A stretch of DNA of 64,000 nucleotides from Thermosporothrix hazakensis (GTDB taxonomy: Bacteria > Chloroflexota > Ktedonobacteria > Ktedonobacterales > Ktedonobacteraceae): NCBI RefSeq assembly GCF_003253565.1, contig NZ_QKUF01000001.1:267867-331866 (forward strand), written 5' to 3'. This document shows, piece after piece, positions 16,899-23,964 of this stretch; positions within the stretch are counted from its first letter, which is position 1; each line of letters opens with the position of its first letter. A program made the translations under genes and the position numbers. The notes beneath the pieces were generated by a model. That model worked only from the letters and a program-made list of their open reading frames with translations. It searched no databases and was not told the DNA's origin.

Positions 16899-17834
16899 TC
16901 ACAGAGATTCAAAAAAGACAGAGAAATTCAGGAGGACAAGAAGAGGAGAGCAGCGCTCTCTCTCTTCTTCCAGCGCTAATGCTGCGTCTCTGGAGGCGGT
17001 ACGTCTCGCTCTATTCCTGTTGACACCTGTTGTAACAACAGGGAATTTCGGGAGTGAAATAAGTTTGCGTTCGCCGTTTTCCTGTTTCGCTTCCAGCAGG
17101 GTAAAGGCTCCGACGACCGAATGAATCTCGCCCTGGTACTCACCCACGCGTACCCACTGCCCGGGACGCCAGCGCTGCCGCACATAATAGCCAGCGATCA
17201 CATTTCGCGCAGCCTCACGCGCTCCCCATGCGAATGTCAGCGCAATAGCCAGACCGATCGCGGCGATCAAGATGGTAAAGCTGGTCGTCAACACGGTAGT
17301 ATCGACCCCGATGGTTGAAATGGCGAGCACCACAACCAGCGTCATCAGCAGATATTCCAGGAAGCGGCCCAGAGCGCCCCCATAGCTGATATTGGCTCCC
17401 CTTGCGACCGTTCCAACGGCGGTCCCGACGAAACGTGCCAGCATCGAGCCGAAAATGATAATCAGCCCGGCGCTAATGGCAACCGGAATAAACTGCAACA
17501 CGCGCTGAAGCAGATCGGCAACCGTTGAAAGCCCCATTAATTGCACAGCCGAGGTGGCGAAGCTCAGCAGGAGAAAGAAGAAGACTATCTGCGCCAACAA
17601 GCGCGAAAGCGGCGTCCGAATGCCCAGGCCTTGCAGCGCCCCGGTAATTCCCGCCCGCGTCGCGAGCTGTTCCACACGCAAATGCACCAGCAGAAAGGAC
17701 AAAAATCTGCGCACCGCCCAACTGAGAAGATAGCCAACAAGCAAGATTACCAGCCCATTGACCATACGAGGGAGAAAGTCGAGAATCTGGGTCAAAATCT
17801 GGTACAGCGTCTTGAAGATAAGCTGCGGGTCCAT
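16899..17834 (-). CDS. MscS-like mechanosensitive ion channel family protein
   Basis: A 311-aa membrane protein. It has hydrophobic segments at about 24-45, 75-100, 120-145, 165-190 and 195-220. The last merges into a glycine/alanine-rich pore-type helix (AIGLAIALTFAWGAREAARNVIAG), followed by an MscS beta-domain (YVRQRWRPGQWVRVGEYQGEI, about 225-280). The first part matches the conserved TM-helix repeat found in small-conductance channels. The ATG at 17834 has AAAGGAT and leaves a 22-bp gap after the preceding gene; an upstream in-frame ATG at 17891 would overlap that gene. Third gene of a sigma-factor operon, suggesting envelope or osmotic stress. Confidence 0.83.
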   Translation of the reverse strand: MDPQLIFKTLYQILTQILDFLPRMVNGLVILLVGYLLSWAVRRFLSFLLVHLRVEQLATRAGITGALQGLGIRTPLSRLLAQIVFFFLLLSFATSAVQLMGLSTVADLLQRVLQFIPVAISAGLIIIFGSMLARFVGTAVGTVARGANISYGGALGRFLEYLLMTLVVVLAISTIGVDTTVLTTSFTILIAAIGLAIALTFAWGAREAARNVIAGYYVRQRWRPGQWVRVGEYQGEIHSVVGAFTLLEAKQENGERKLISLPKFPVVTTGVNRNRARRTASRDAALALEEERERCSPLLVLLNFSVFFESL

Positions 17835-17856
17835 CTGTGATCCTTTCTTGCAACGA

Positions 17857-18222
17857 TCAGGCCAGACCCGGCGTGCCAGCAGCGGGATCAATCAGCCCAA
17901 CAAGCAACCGCACCAGTTCAAGTAGCCAGAAAAGCAGCCCCTGAGACGAGAGATCTACCAGCTCGCGCCCGGCATACGACGTGAGATCAAGGAACTCGCG
18001 TCCGGTATGCACGGTTCTGAGCCGGGCAAAGACAGCCTTCTCAAGCCCCATTGGAACCTGCACGGCCTCTGCCTGAAAGAAGCGAAGCAGCTTCCGTACT
18101 TCCCAGGCACGCTGAATCACCTCGGGTATGTCAGGGTACGCACGCAACGCGGCATCAAGATCCTCATCAGCAAAATCACGAAGTAAACGTTCTATCCACA
18201 ACAACACTTCTTCATCTCGCAT
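17857..18222 (-). CDS. 121-aa protein encoded directly after an ECF sigma gene (candidate anti-sigma)
   Basis: I do not recognise a named domain. The N-terminal 60 residues are charged and helical (EEVLLWIERLLRDFADED, then AYPDIPEVIQRAWEV). A central PMGLEKAVFARLRT stretch resembles the juxtamembrane segment of many anti-sigma proteins. The C-terminus holds one weakly hydrophobic helix (GLLFWLLELVRLLVGLI, about 95-111). It has no zinc-binding HxxxCxxC. AAGGAGG precedes its ATG, 21 bp after the sigma gene. Position and the possible single membrane helix suggest a membrane-bound anti-sigma factor, by inference only. Confidence 0.6.
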   Translation of the reverse strand: MRDEEVLLWIERLLRDFADEDLDAALRAYPDIPEVIQRAWEVRKLLRFFQAEAVQVPMGLEKAVFARLRTVHTGREFLDLTSYAGRELVDLSSQGLLFWLLELVRLLVGLIDPAAGTPGLA

Positions 18223-18243
18223 ACAAACCCCTATCCTCCTTAA

Positions 18244-18861
18244 CTACATTGTGGAGAGCGAAAGACGCTGACGCGCCTTTGTTTTCACTTTTTCACACAT
18301 TTGAATAAACTTTTTCTGAAAAGCTAATCGGGCACGATGAATGCGCATTTTAACCGTGCTTTGTTTCTCCTCTTCCACCTCCAGCACCCGCGAAATCTCT
18401 TCATATGGCCGCCCCTCAAAATCGCGCAGCACCAGGGCCACGACCTGCTCGCGTTTGAGCTGACACAATACCCGTTGGATGCACTCGCGAAGCTCGGCCC
18501 GTAACACACTATCCTCCAGGCCCGCGACAGCTACCGGCTGGGGCTCGGGGAGAGAGATTTCATTTGACTTGCGACGCTGCATCTTTTCTAGAGCGTCAAG
18601 TGCGGTATTGGCGGCAATGCGATAGAGCCAGCCAGGAAACGAGGATGCTTTTTCCAGTCGAGGCAAACCGTTGTAGACCTTGAGAAACACTTCCTGGGTG
18701 ATATCCTCGGCATCTTCCCTTTGATGAACGACCCCATAGACCACACGATACACCTGGTGCATATAGCGTTGAACGAGTAGCTCATAGCTTCCTGTGCTGC
18801 CCGGTAACTCCTGTTTACAACGAGCAACCAGCTCCTTATCAGAAAGCGTAGAAAGAACCAT
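18244..18861 (-). CDS. ECF-subfamily RNA polymerase sigma factor
   Basis: A 205-aa sigma factor. Region 2 (about 25-95) shows YELLVQRYMHQVYRVVYGVVHQREDAEDITQEVFLKVY and the GWLYRIAANTALDALEK helix. Region 4 (about 130-185) shows LREC..VLCQLKREQVVALVLRDFEGRPYEEISRVL followed by VKMRIHRARLAFQKK. Layout and length are those of classic ECF factors such as SigW or RpoE. It heads a three-gene minus-strand operon with the 121-aa protein and the MscS-like channel. The promoter upstream looks like sigma-70, not an obvious ECF AAC-type site. Confidence 0.92.
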   Translation of the reverse strand: MVLSTLSDKELVARCKQELPGSTGSYELLVQRYMHQVYRVVYGVVHQREDAEDITQEVFLKVYNGLPRLEKASSFPGWLYRIAANTALDALEKMQRRKSNEISLPEPQPVAVAGLEDSVLRAELRECIQRVLCQLKREQVVALVLRDFEGRPYEEISRVLEVEEEKQSTVKMRIHRARLAFQKKFIQMCEKVKTKARQRLSLSTM

Positions 18862-18919
18862 CTTTCACAACCCCCACAAAAAAGCATGCACAATACATTT
18901 TGATATATCTACTGGAATC

Positions 18920-18948
18920 AGTATACGCTTCTATAGAGAATTTGTCCA
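18920..18948 (-). promoter_or_regulatory. promoter of the ECF sigma/121-aa/MscS operon
   Basis: Minus strand: TGGACA (18943-18948), 17 bp, TATACT (18920-18925). It is flanked by imperfect inverted AT-rich sequence (TATATCTACTGGA and TCCAGATATATA). The leader before the ATG at 18861 is about 50 nt. Confidence 0.6.
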
Positions 18949-19041
18949 GATATATACTATTTTAGCTTAAATTCCATATCACCAGAAACGAACATTTAGG
19001 ACAAATATGATTCTGACAACTCGAACCCTGCACTCGCCCCC

Positions 19042-19089
19042 CAAAAAAGAAAGCAAGGAAACGCGCTCACCGAGAACAGTTCCCTTGCA
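19042..19089 (-). terminator. intrinsic terminator after the Na/Pi cotransporter gene
   Basis: Minus strand: GCAAGGGAAC pairs with GTTTCCTTGC, followed by TTTCTTTTTT. Confidence 0.85.
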
Positions 19090-19110
19090 TTCTTTGTCGA
19101 TATTGCCTGA

Positions 19111-20730
19111 CTACATATCTCCCCGCACAACATGAGCGATACTGGAAGCATGCGACACAACCCGGCTCATCGCATTCAAGAATTCCAGGTGCAGAGCGCT
19201 CGACTCCACACTAGGCGGTAGTTTCGACTGAAGCCGCTGTAAATGTCGCAAGCGGAACTCGCGTTTCATCTGGCTGAGCTGCGCCTTACGCTCAAAGAAC
19301 TCGTCCGCCAGCGTTGGATCTTGAGCCGCCAGCGCCGCCAACGCTTGCTGGAGCGCCGTAGTGACCTCGGAATGGTAGGTCACAAGCTCATTCCATCCCT
19401 CCTGTGAAAACGAGATCTGTTTGCGCCACTTGCGCCGTGCGACCCGCATGCACTGTCGGTCGATAATATCGCCGATCGCCTCCAGATCGGTCACGATGCA
19501 GAGCAGCGCGATCTGCCGCCGCTTCTGTTCGGGCGTCATCTTATCCTCAGCCAGTTGCGTCAGATACCGCTTGACGGCATCCTCCATTTCATCAAGCTGA
19601 TCGTCCATCTTCCCGATCAGTTGCGGCTCCTCATTGCCATTCCGCACAAAGGCGCGAATACTGCGCCTGAACATGTTCGTGACAATGTCGGTCATGCGCA
19701 GGATTTCACGCGTCGCCTGTCCCAGAGCCAGCGCCGGCGACTGAAGCGCCGCCGGATCAAGCCCGGGTTGCGACTCCTCAACGGAAGCAGGCATCAGCTT
19801 TGTCGCCAGCGAGGCCAGCGGCTGCGCCAGCGGGACAAAGACCACAGCCAGCAGCACATTAAAGAAAAGATGTCCCAGAGCGACCTGCATCCCTGCATGC
19901 ACGGGCAACATAGCCAGCAAATCAGTCAGAGGGGTCAATGCAACCAGCGCGACGACAGCCGCGAGTGACTTGGTGCCGGTGTGAATCAGCGCGAGCCGCC
20001 GCCCTTCAATCGCCTCGTGCCCCATCGATGTTAACAGGGCAATGATCGTCGTGCCAACGTTCGCCCCGAGCATCAAGGCAACCGCCCCATCTAAAGGCAG
20101 CGAGCCATTAGAAGCCAGCACCAGCACAATACCGATCGTGGCCGTACTTGAAGAGAAGATGACAGCAAGCACAAGCCCGATCAGCGCCAGCACAATCGGC
20201 GCGTCTGTTAACCTCTGCAACAGTTCCGCAGTGATCTCATTCGATGTAATGGGCTTACTTCCAGCCTGGAGCGCCGCCAGCGCCAGCAAAATCAGGCCGA
20301 AACCAACAAGTGCCCCTCCGAGTTCCCGCTTCGATGTCTTGCGTGTCAGCAAGGCGATAGCAGCAGCCAGACCAACAATGATCAAGGCATAATCGGTAAT
20401 GTGAAAGGCGAGCAATTGAACCACCAGGGTAGAGCCGACATTGGTTCCTAAAAGCATGATAATAGCGACACTGAGAGGCATCAATTGCGCCCCCACCAGA
20501 CCAACTAGCAAGGATGAGGTGGCACTTGAGCTCTGCGTTAACGCGGTTGTCAGTACCCCCACACCGAAAGCCGCAAGCGGCTGTTTATAGAGCGCCATTG
20601 TCGCGCTACGTAGCCGGCTACCGGCCAGCCGCTGCATCGCATCGGCCATTTGATGAACCCCATAGAGCAACAAACAGACGCCACTCACCAGCAATCCCAG
20701 AACTGCCGTAGGATTTGCGGTGTTGAACAT
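19111..20730 (-). CDS. Na/Pi cotransporter family protein with PhoU-like tail
   Basis: A 539-aa inner-membrane protein. The N-terminal 310 residues contain the two inverted Na/Pi-cotransporter repeats with QSSSATSSLLVG and SSSTATIGIVLV motifs, and GTNVGSTL and GANVGTTI signatures. The C-terminal about 200 residues are a cytoplasmic PhoU-like helical domain (MTDIVTNMFRRSIRAF, and LEAIGDIIDRQ). Members move phosphate or regulate it together with Na+. The ATG at 20730 follows GGGAGGGGG; the upstream GTG/ATG-type extension lacks support. The gap upstream contains an 11-bp-periodic TTAACA array, so control by phosphate starvation is likely. Confidence 0.9.
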   Translation of the reverse strand: MFNTANPTAVLGLLVSGVCLLLYGVHQMADAMQRLAGSRLRSATMALYKQPLAAFGVGVLTTALTQSSSATSSLLVGLVGAQLMPLSVAIIMLLGTNVGSTLVVQLLAFHITDYALIIVGLAAAIALLTRKTSKRELGGALVGFGLILLALAALQAGSKPITSNEITAELLQRLTDAPIVLALIGLVLAVIFSSSTATIGIVLVLASNGSLPLDGAVALMLGANVGTTIIALLTSMGHEAIEGRRLALIHTGTKSLAAVVALVALTPLTDLLAMLPVHAGMQVALGHLFFNVLLAVVFVPLAQPLASLATKLMPASVEESQPGLDPAALQSPALALGQATREILRMTDIVTNMFRRSIRAFVRNGNEEPQLIGKMDDQLDEMEDAVKRYLTQLAEDKMTPEQKRRQIALLCIVTDLEAIGDIIDRQCMRVARRKWRKQISFSQEGWNELVTYHSEVTTALQQALAALAAQDPTLADEFFERKAQLSQMKREFRLRHLQRLQSKLPPSVESSALHLEFLNAMSRVVSHASSIAHVVRGDM

Positions 20731-20928
20731 GACCCCCTCCCTTCCTGAGATAAGGCGACCCGCCAAACAGTCGCAAACGTCACATCATGTGAATCTGGAA
20801 ACAGAATTTGCTGAAATACCTATTCCAGCCGAAGTAGCAAGAGGCAACGATCACACAAAGGGGAAGCAGCGATCCCCGGGAACCCACAACCACAAACCTA
20901 CAAAAACCATCCGGTCGATGCCACACTG

Positions 20929-20967
20929 TGTTAAATCAATATTAAGAGAATGTTAAGGCAGTGTTAA
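20929..20967. promoter_or_regulatory. PHO-like box: four hexamers at 11-bp spacing
   Basis: TGTTAA, TATTAA, TGTTAA and TGTTAA begin at 20929, 20940, 20951 and 20962, exactly one helical turn (11 bp) apart. Read on the minus strand they are TTAACA-type repeats. This spacing and sequence resemble the binding arrays of PhoB/PhoP/SphR response regulators (for example TT(A/T/C)ACA repeats in Bacillus). The array lies upstream of the phosphate transporter gene. The regulator gene is not in the window. Confidence 0.65.
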
Positions 20968-20982
20968 ATATACTATACCATG

Positions 20983-21094
20983 TTGCCTGTCCTTTGGCAA
21001 GCAGAGGCGCGCTTACCCGGCTGCCAGGAGACAGAGAGCAGCCCGGGAGAAGGCGAAAGGAAAGAACGCCTCTGAAAAACATGCTCCCAGCATG
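20983..21094. ncRNA. candidate structured RNA: multi-hairpin intergenic element
   Basis: Four stems lie in 112 bp: TTGCC/GGCAA (20983-21000); AGAGGCG/CGCCTCT (21003-21009 with 21067-21073); nested inside it CCCGGCTGC/GCAGCCCGGG (21016-21024 with 21038-21047); and CATGCT-CCC-AGCATG (21080-21094). On the minus strand the last stem is followed by TTTTTC, like a terminator. Strand and function are unknown. It may be a leader, an attenuator or a small RNA. Confidence 0.35.
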
Positions 21095-21142
21095 GGAAAA
21101 AGGAGTCTCATTCCCCCCGAGAAACCCCCATTGTAAGCCACC

Positions 21143-21171
21143 TGGACAAAGCACGGACGACAGTATATAAT
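21143..21171 (+). promoter_or_regulatory. sigma-70-type promoter of miaB
   Basis: TGGACA (21143-21148), 17 bp, TATAAT (21166-21171). It lies about 95 bp before the miaB start. Confidence 0.75.
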
Positions 21172-21268
21172 ACCGTCTCTAGAGATAAGGTCCCGGAGAA
21201 AGTTTCTATTTCCTTATGCATAGTTCAAAAGTAGATCAGCAAATTGGACTCGAAGAGAGGCGTTAACG

Positions 21269-22768
21269 ATGACCACGACGAATATTCCGCGCGGTAAATA
21301 TCATATTTGGACGGTCGGCTGCCAGATGAACCAGGCCGACTCGCAGCGCATCCAGGCCATATTAGAGGATTTGGGCTGGGAAGAAACGGGTATGGATCAA
21401 GCAAATCTCGTGGTCCTCAATACCTGTAGCGTGCGCCAGGCTCCCGAAGAGAAGGCTCACAACCTGCTGGCACAGCTCAAGCGAGTCAAGGAGAAACGTG
21501 ACGACCTGCTTGTCGCGCTGATGGGCTGTATGATTGGCAAACAAAAAACCATTGATGAGCTCAGCAAGCGATACCCACATATCGACCTCTTTATGAAGGT
21601 AGAGCAGGCCGACATTTTGCCGCGGTTCCTGGAAGAACGCTGGACCCCTATCTCTGGAGCAGGCTGTCTGGATATTGAATTCATGGACAACGAGCAGCCG
21701 GCCGCAACTCCTGTAGCACCCGCACAGATCACACCGACATTCGCAACTTCCTTTAATAGGACCGGAAAACGCACTGTTCTGCCGATGGCAATCGTGCCTA
21801 AACCTGGCGAGCGCGTCGCACACTATCCGACCAACATTCCACCACAGGCGCACGCCAAGCCAACCGCATGGCTCCCGATTGTGCTCGGCTGTAATAAAGT
21901 CTGCACCTATTGTATTGTTCCCTATCGCCGAGGCCGCGAGCGCAGCCGGCCGATTGATGAGCTGATGGTTGAGGCCCGTACTCTGGTTGACAAGGGAGCG
22001 AAAGAACTGACCTTGCTTGGTCAGACTATTGAGGCATATGGGCTTGACCTGCCCGGGCAGCCAAATCTCGCCGACTTGATGGAGAGCCTTAGCGAGATCG
22101 AAGGGCTGAAGCGCATCCGCTTTATGACCTCCTACCCGCGCCATATGACAGACGACATGATCCGCCGTATGGCCGCTATGCCGAAGGTCTGCGAGCACCT
22201 GAACATTCCCGTTCAGGCCGGACATAACGATACACTCAAGCGTATGAAGCGCGGCTATACTATAGAGGAATACTGCGAGCGCATTGACCGCGTACGCGAG
22301 CTATGGCCGAAAGCCTCACTCTCAACAGATATTATTGTCGGTTTCTGCGGAGAGACAGAGGAAGAGTTCCAGACAACCCTTGATATGCTGGCAAAGATCC
22401 GTTTCGATGTCGTCCATGTTGCAGCCTACTCTGTACGCCCCGGCACTGTCGCGGCACGCTGGGAAGATGATATCCCGCTGGCCGAGAAGAAGCGCCGCCT
22501 GCATGCAGTGGAAGAGCAACAGGCCAGAATTGCCCTGGAAATCAATCAACCGCTGGTAGGCAGTATCGAAGAAGTGATGGTTGAAGAGATCAACACCTCT
22601 CGTGGCCTTCAGCAATGGAAGGGACGCAACCGCACGAACAAACTGGTCTTCTTCCCCGCACCTGACGATAGAGATATCAAGCCGGGAGATCTGGTCAATG
22701 TGCGTATTGAACGAGCGACAGCCTGGTCCCTTCAGGGGTGCGCGGTTGCTGAACCTTCCTTCACGTAA
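21269..22768 (+). CDS. miaB: tRNA-2-methylthio-N6-dimethylallyladenosine synthase (radical SAM)
   Basis: A 499-aa methylthiotransferase acting on i6A37 of tRNAs. The N-terminal MTTase domain has cluster ligands C18 (VGCQMN), C53 (NTCSVR) and C87 (MGCMIG). The radical SAM motif is GCNKVCTYC (C208, C212, C215), and a TRAM domain closes the protein (about 430-495). Between the two domains (about 125-200) is an insertion rich in Pro, Thr and Ala, longer than in E. coli MiaB. GAGAGGCG precedes the ATG. The MiaB-type Cys spacing and the N-terminus argue against MtaB and RimO, with MiaB most likely. Confidence 0.93.
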   Translation: MTTTNIPRGKYHIWTVGCQMNQADSQRIQAILEDLGWEETGMDQANLVVLNTCSVRQAPEEKAHNLLAQLKRVKEKRDDLLVALMGCMIGKQKTIDELSKRYPHIDLFMKVEQADILPRFLEERWTPISGAGCLDIEFMDNEQPAATPVAPAQITPTFATSFNRTGKRTVLPMAIVPKPGERVAHYPTNIPPQAHAKPTAWLPIVLGCNKVCTYCIVPYRRGRERSRPIDELMVEARTLVDKGAKELTLLGQTIEAYGLDLPGQPNLADLMESLSEIEGLKRIRFMTSYPRHMTDDMIRRMAAMPKVCEHLNIPVQAGHNDTLKRMKRGYTIEEYCERIDRVRELWPKASLSTDIIVGFCGETEEEFQTTLDMLAKIRFDVVHVAAYSVRPGTVAARWEDDIPLAEKKRRLHAVEEQQARIALEINQPLVGSIEEVMVEEINTSRGLQQWKGRNRTNKLVFFPAPDDRDIKPGDLVNVRIERATAWSLQGCAVAEPSFT

Positions 22769-22816
22769 TCGGGACTACAAATAATAACATCATGGTGATG
22801 ATGGAGGTGTCGTTCG

Positions 22817-23635
22817 ATGACGCAAGCCCTTTCAACCGAAGATAAAGCTCGCTTAAAGAAACAATGGACTGAAATCGCCATCAAGCAGGCGCAAGAGGGA
22901 CAATGGGAAGAAGCGATCCAGACCAACAAGAACATTCTGGGCTTCTTCCCCAGCGAACCAGATGCGCTCAATCGTCTCGGCAAAGCCTATAGCGAGCTAG
23001 GCATGTACGCCGAGGCACGAGATGCCTATAACCAGACACTCAAATTTAGCCCGAACAACACTATCGCGAAAAAGAATCTTGAGCGTCTGGCACTGCTTCA
23101 AGACACCCAGGAACGCAAACCTACCCCGGTGACAGACAGGATTGATCCACGGCTCTTCATTGAGGAGACCGGCAAGACCGGTGTGACCGATCTGATCAAC
23201 CTCGGCCCTGCCTCCATTCTCGTGAAAATCGGGGTGGGAGATCGTGTGCAGTTGCGCGTCAGCGGCCATTCTCTGCTGGTATATAATGCAGCAGGTGACG
23301 AAATCGGACAGGTTGAACCCCGTCTGGCAAATCGCCTGATTACCTTCATGGAACATGGGAACCGATACGCAGCAGCTATTCTTGGAACCGAGAATAACCA
23401 GGTCCGTATTATCATTCGCGAGGAGTACCAGCATCCCAGTATGTTCGGTCGCGTCAGCTTCCCCTCCCAGGGCAGCAGCGATACGATCCGCGCATATATT
23501 CGTGGCTCTGCGGTTCGCTACGAGCATGATGATGATGACGAGCTTGGCAATGATGACGAGTACTATGATAGCGGAGACGAAAGCGACGAGCTCAGCGACG
23601 CCGATTTCGATTCTTCGCTTGAAATAGAAGATTAA
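22817..23635 (+). CDS. TPR-repeat protein with an acidic C-terminal tail
   Basis: A 272-aa soluble protein. Residues about 8-92 contain two to three TPR units (AIKQAQEGQWEEAIQTNKNI, LNRLGKAYSELGMYAEARDAYNQ). Residues about 105-225 form a beta-rich region of unknown family (VGDRVQLRVSGHSLLVYNA, GQVEPRLANRLI, RVSFPSQG). The last 40 residues are almost entirely Asp, Glu and Ser. GGAGGTG precedes the ATG. It lies 48 bp after miaB and 22 bp before a very basic 34-aa gene, so the three may be cotranscribed. An acidic tail next to a basic small protein hints at nucleic-acid or ribosome contact, by inference only. Confidence 0.75.
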   Translation: MTQALSTEDKARLKKQWTEIAIKQAQEGQWEEAIQTNKNILGFFPSEPDALNRLGKAYSELGMYAEARDAYNQTLKFSPNNTIAKKNLERLALLQDTQERKPTPVTDRIDPRLFIEETGKTGVTDLINLGPASILVKIGVGDRVQLRVSGHSLLVYNAAGDEIGQVEPRLANRLITFMEHGNRYAAAILGTENNQVRIIIREEYQHPSMFGRVSFPSQGSSDTIRAYIRGSAVRYEHDDDDELGNDDEYYDSGDESDELSDADFDSSLEIED

Positions 23636-23657
23636 TGCAGTCAGAGGAGGTTTCTAT

Positions 23658-23762
23658 ATGAATAAAACGAAAAAAGTTGCCTGGCATAAACACTTGAAGA
23701 AAAAACGGAAGATGAAAGAGAGACAGCAACAGCAAAAAGCCGCAACAGCAACCCGCCGCTAG
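23658..23762 (+). CDS. 34-aa highly basic small protein
   Basis: ATG at 23658 follows AGAGGAGG at good spacing. The product has 34 residues, beginning MNKTKKVAWHKHLKKKRKMK and ending in a Gln/Ala-rich stretch and TATRR. It contains about a dozen Lys/Arg residues. The pattern of a short basic peptide with an HKH-KKKRK core resembles ribosome-associated mini-proteins (the AURKAIP1/COX24 or bS22-like type), but I cannot confirm a family. It follows the acidic-tailed TPR protein by 22 bp. An intrinsic terminator overlaps its 3' end. Confidence 0.7.
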   Translation: MNKTKKVAWHKHLKKKRKMKERQQQQKAATATRR

Positions 23763-23785
23763 TCGGCTTTCCCTTATTTTCTCGC
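23736..23785 (+). terminator. terminator overlapping the end of the 34-aa gene
   Basis: AAAGCCG (23736-23742) pairs with CGGCTTT (23764-23770), followed by a pyrimidine-rich run including TTATTTT. Confidence 0.55.
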
Positions 23786-23964
23786 ATTGCTGTATCACAG
23801 CAACCTTTTGAGTGTGCACAGAAGAGTGTGAAGGCAACATCACTCACGTTTCTGGAACTACACACGCTCCATGAACGAGGGATGAAGCCTGCACTCCTCT
23901 CTCGTAGGGGTGGCCTTCCACGGCTGCCGGGGATGAAAGAAACAGTGGGAATACAGTGTGAGCT

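Noticed and set aside
21362..22225. Antisense open frame (287 codons) within miaB
   Set aside because: It is a shadow of a well-supported MiaB frame and shows no domain pattern.
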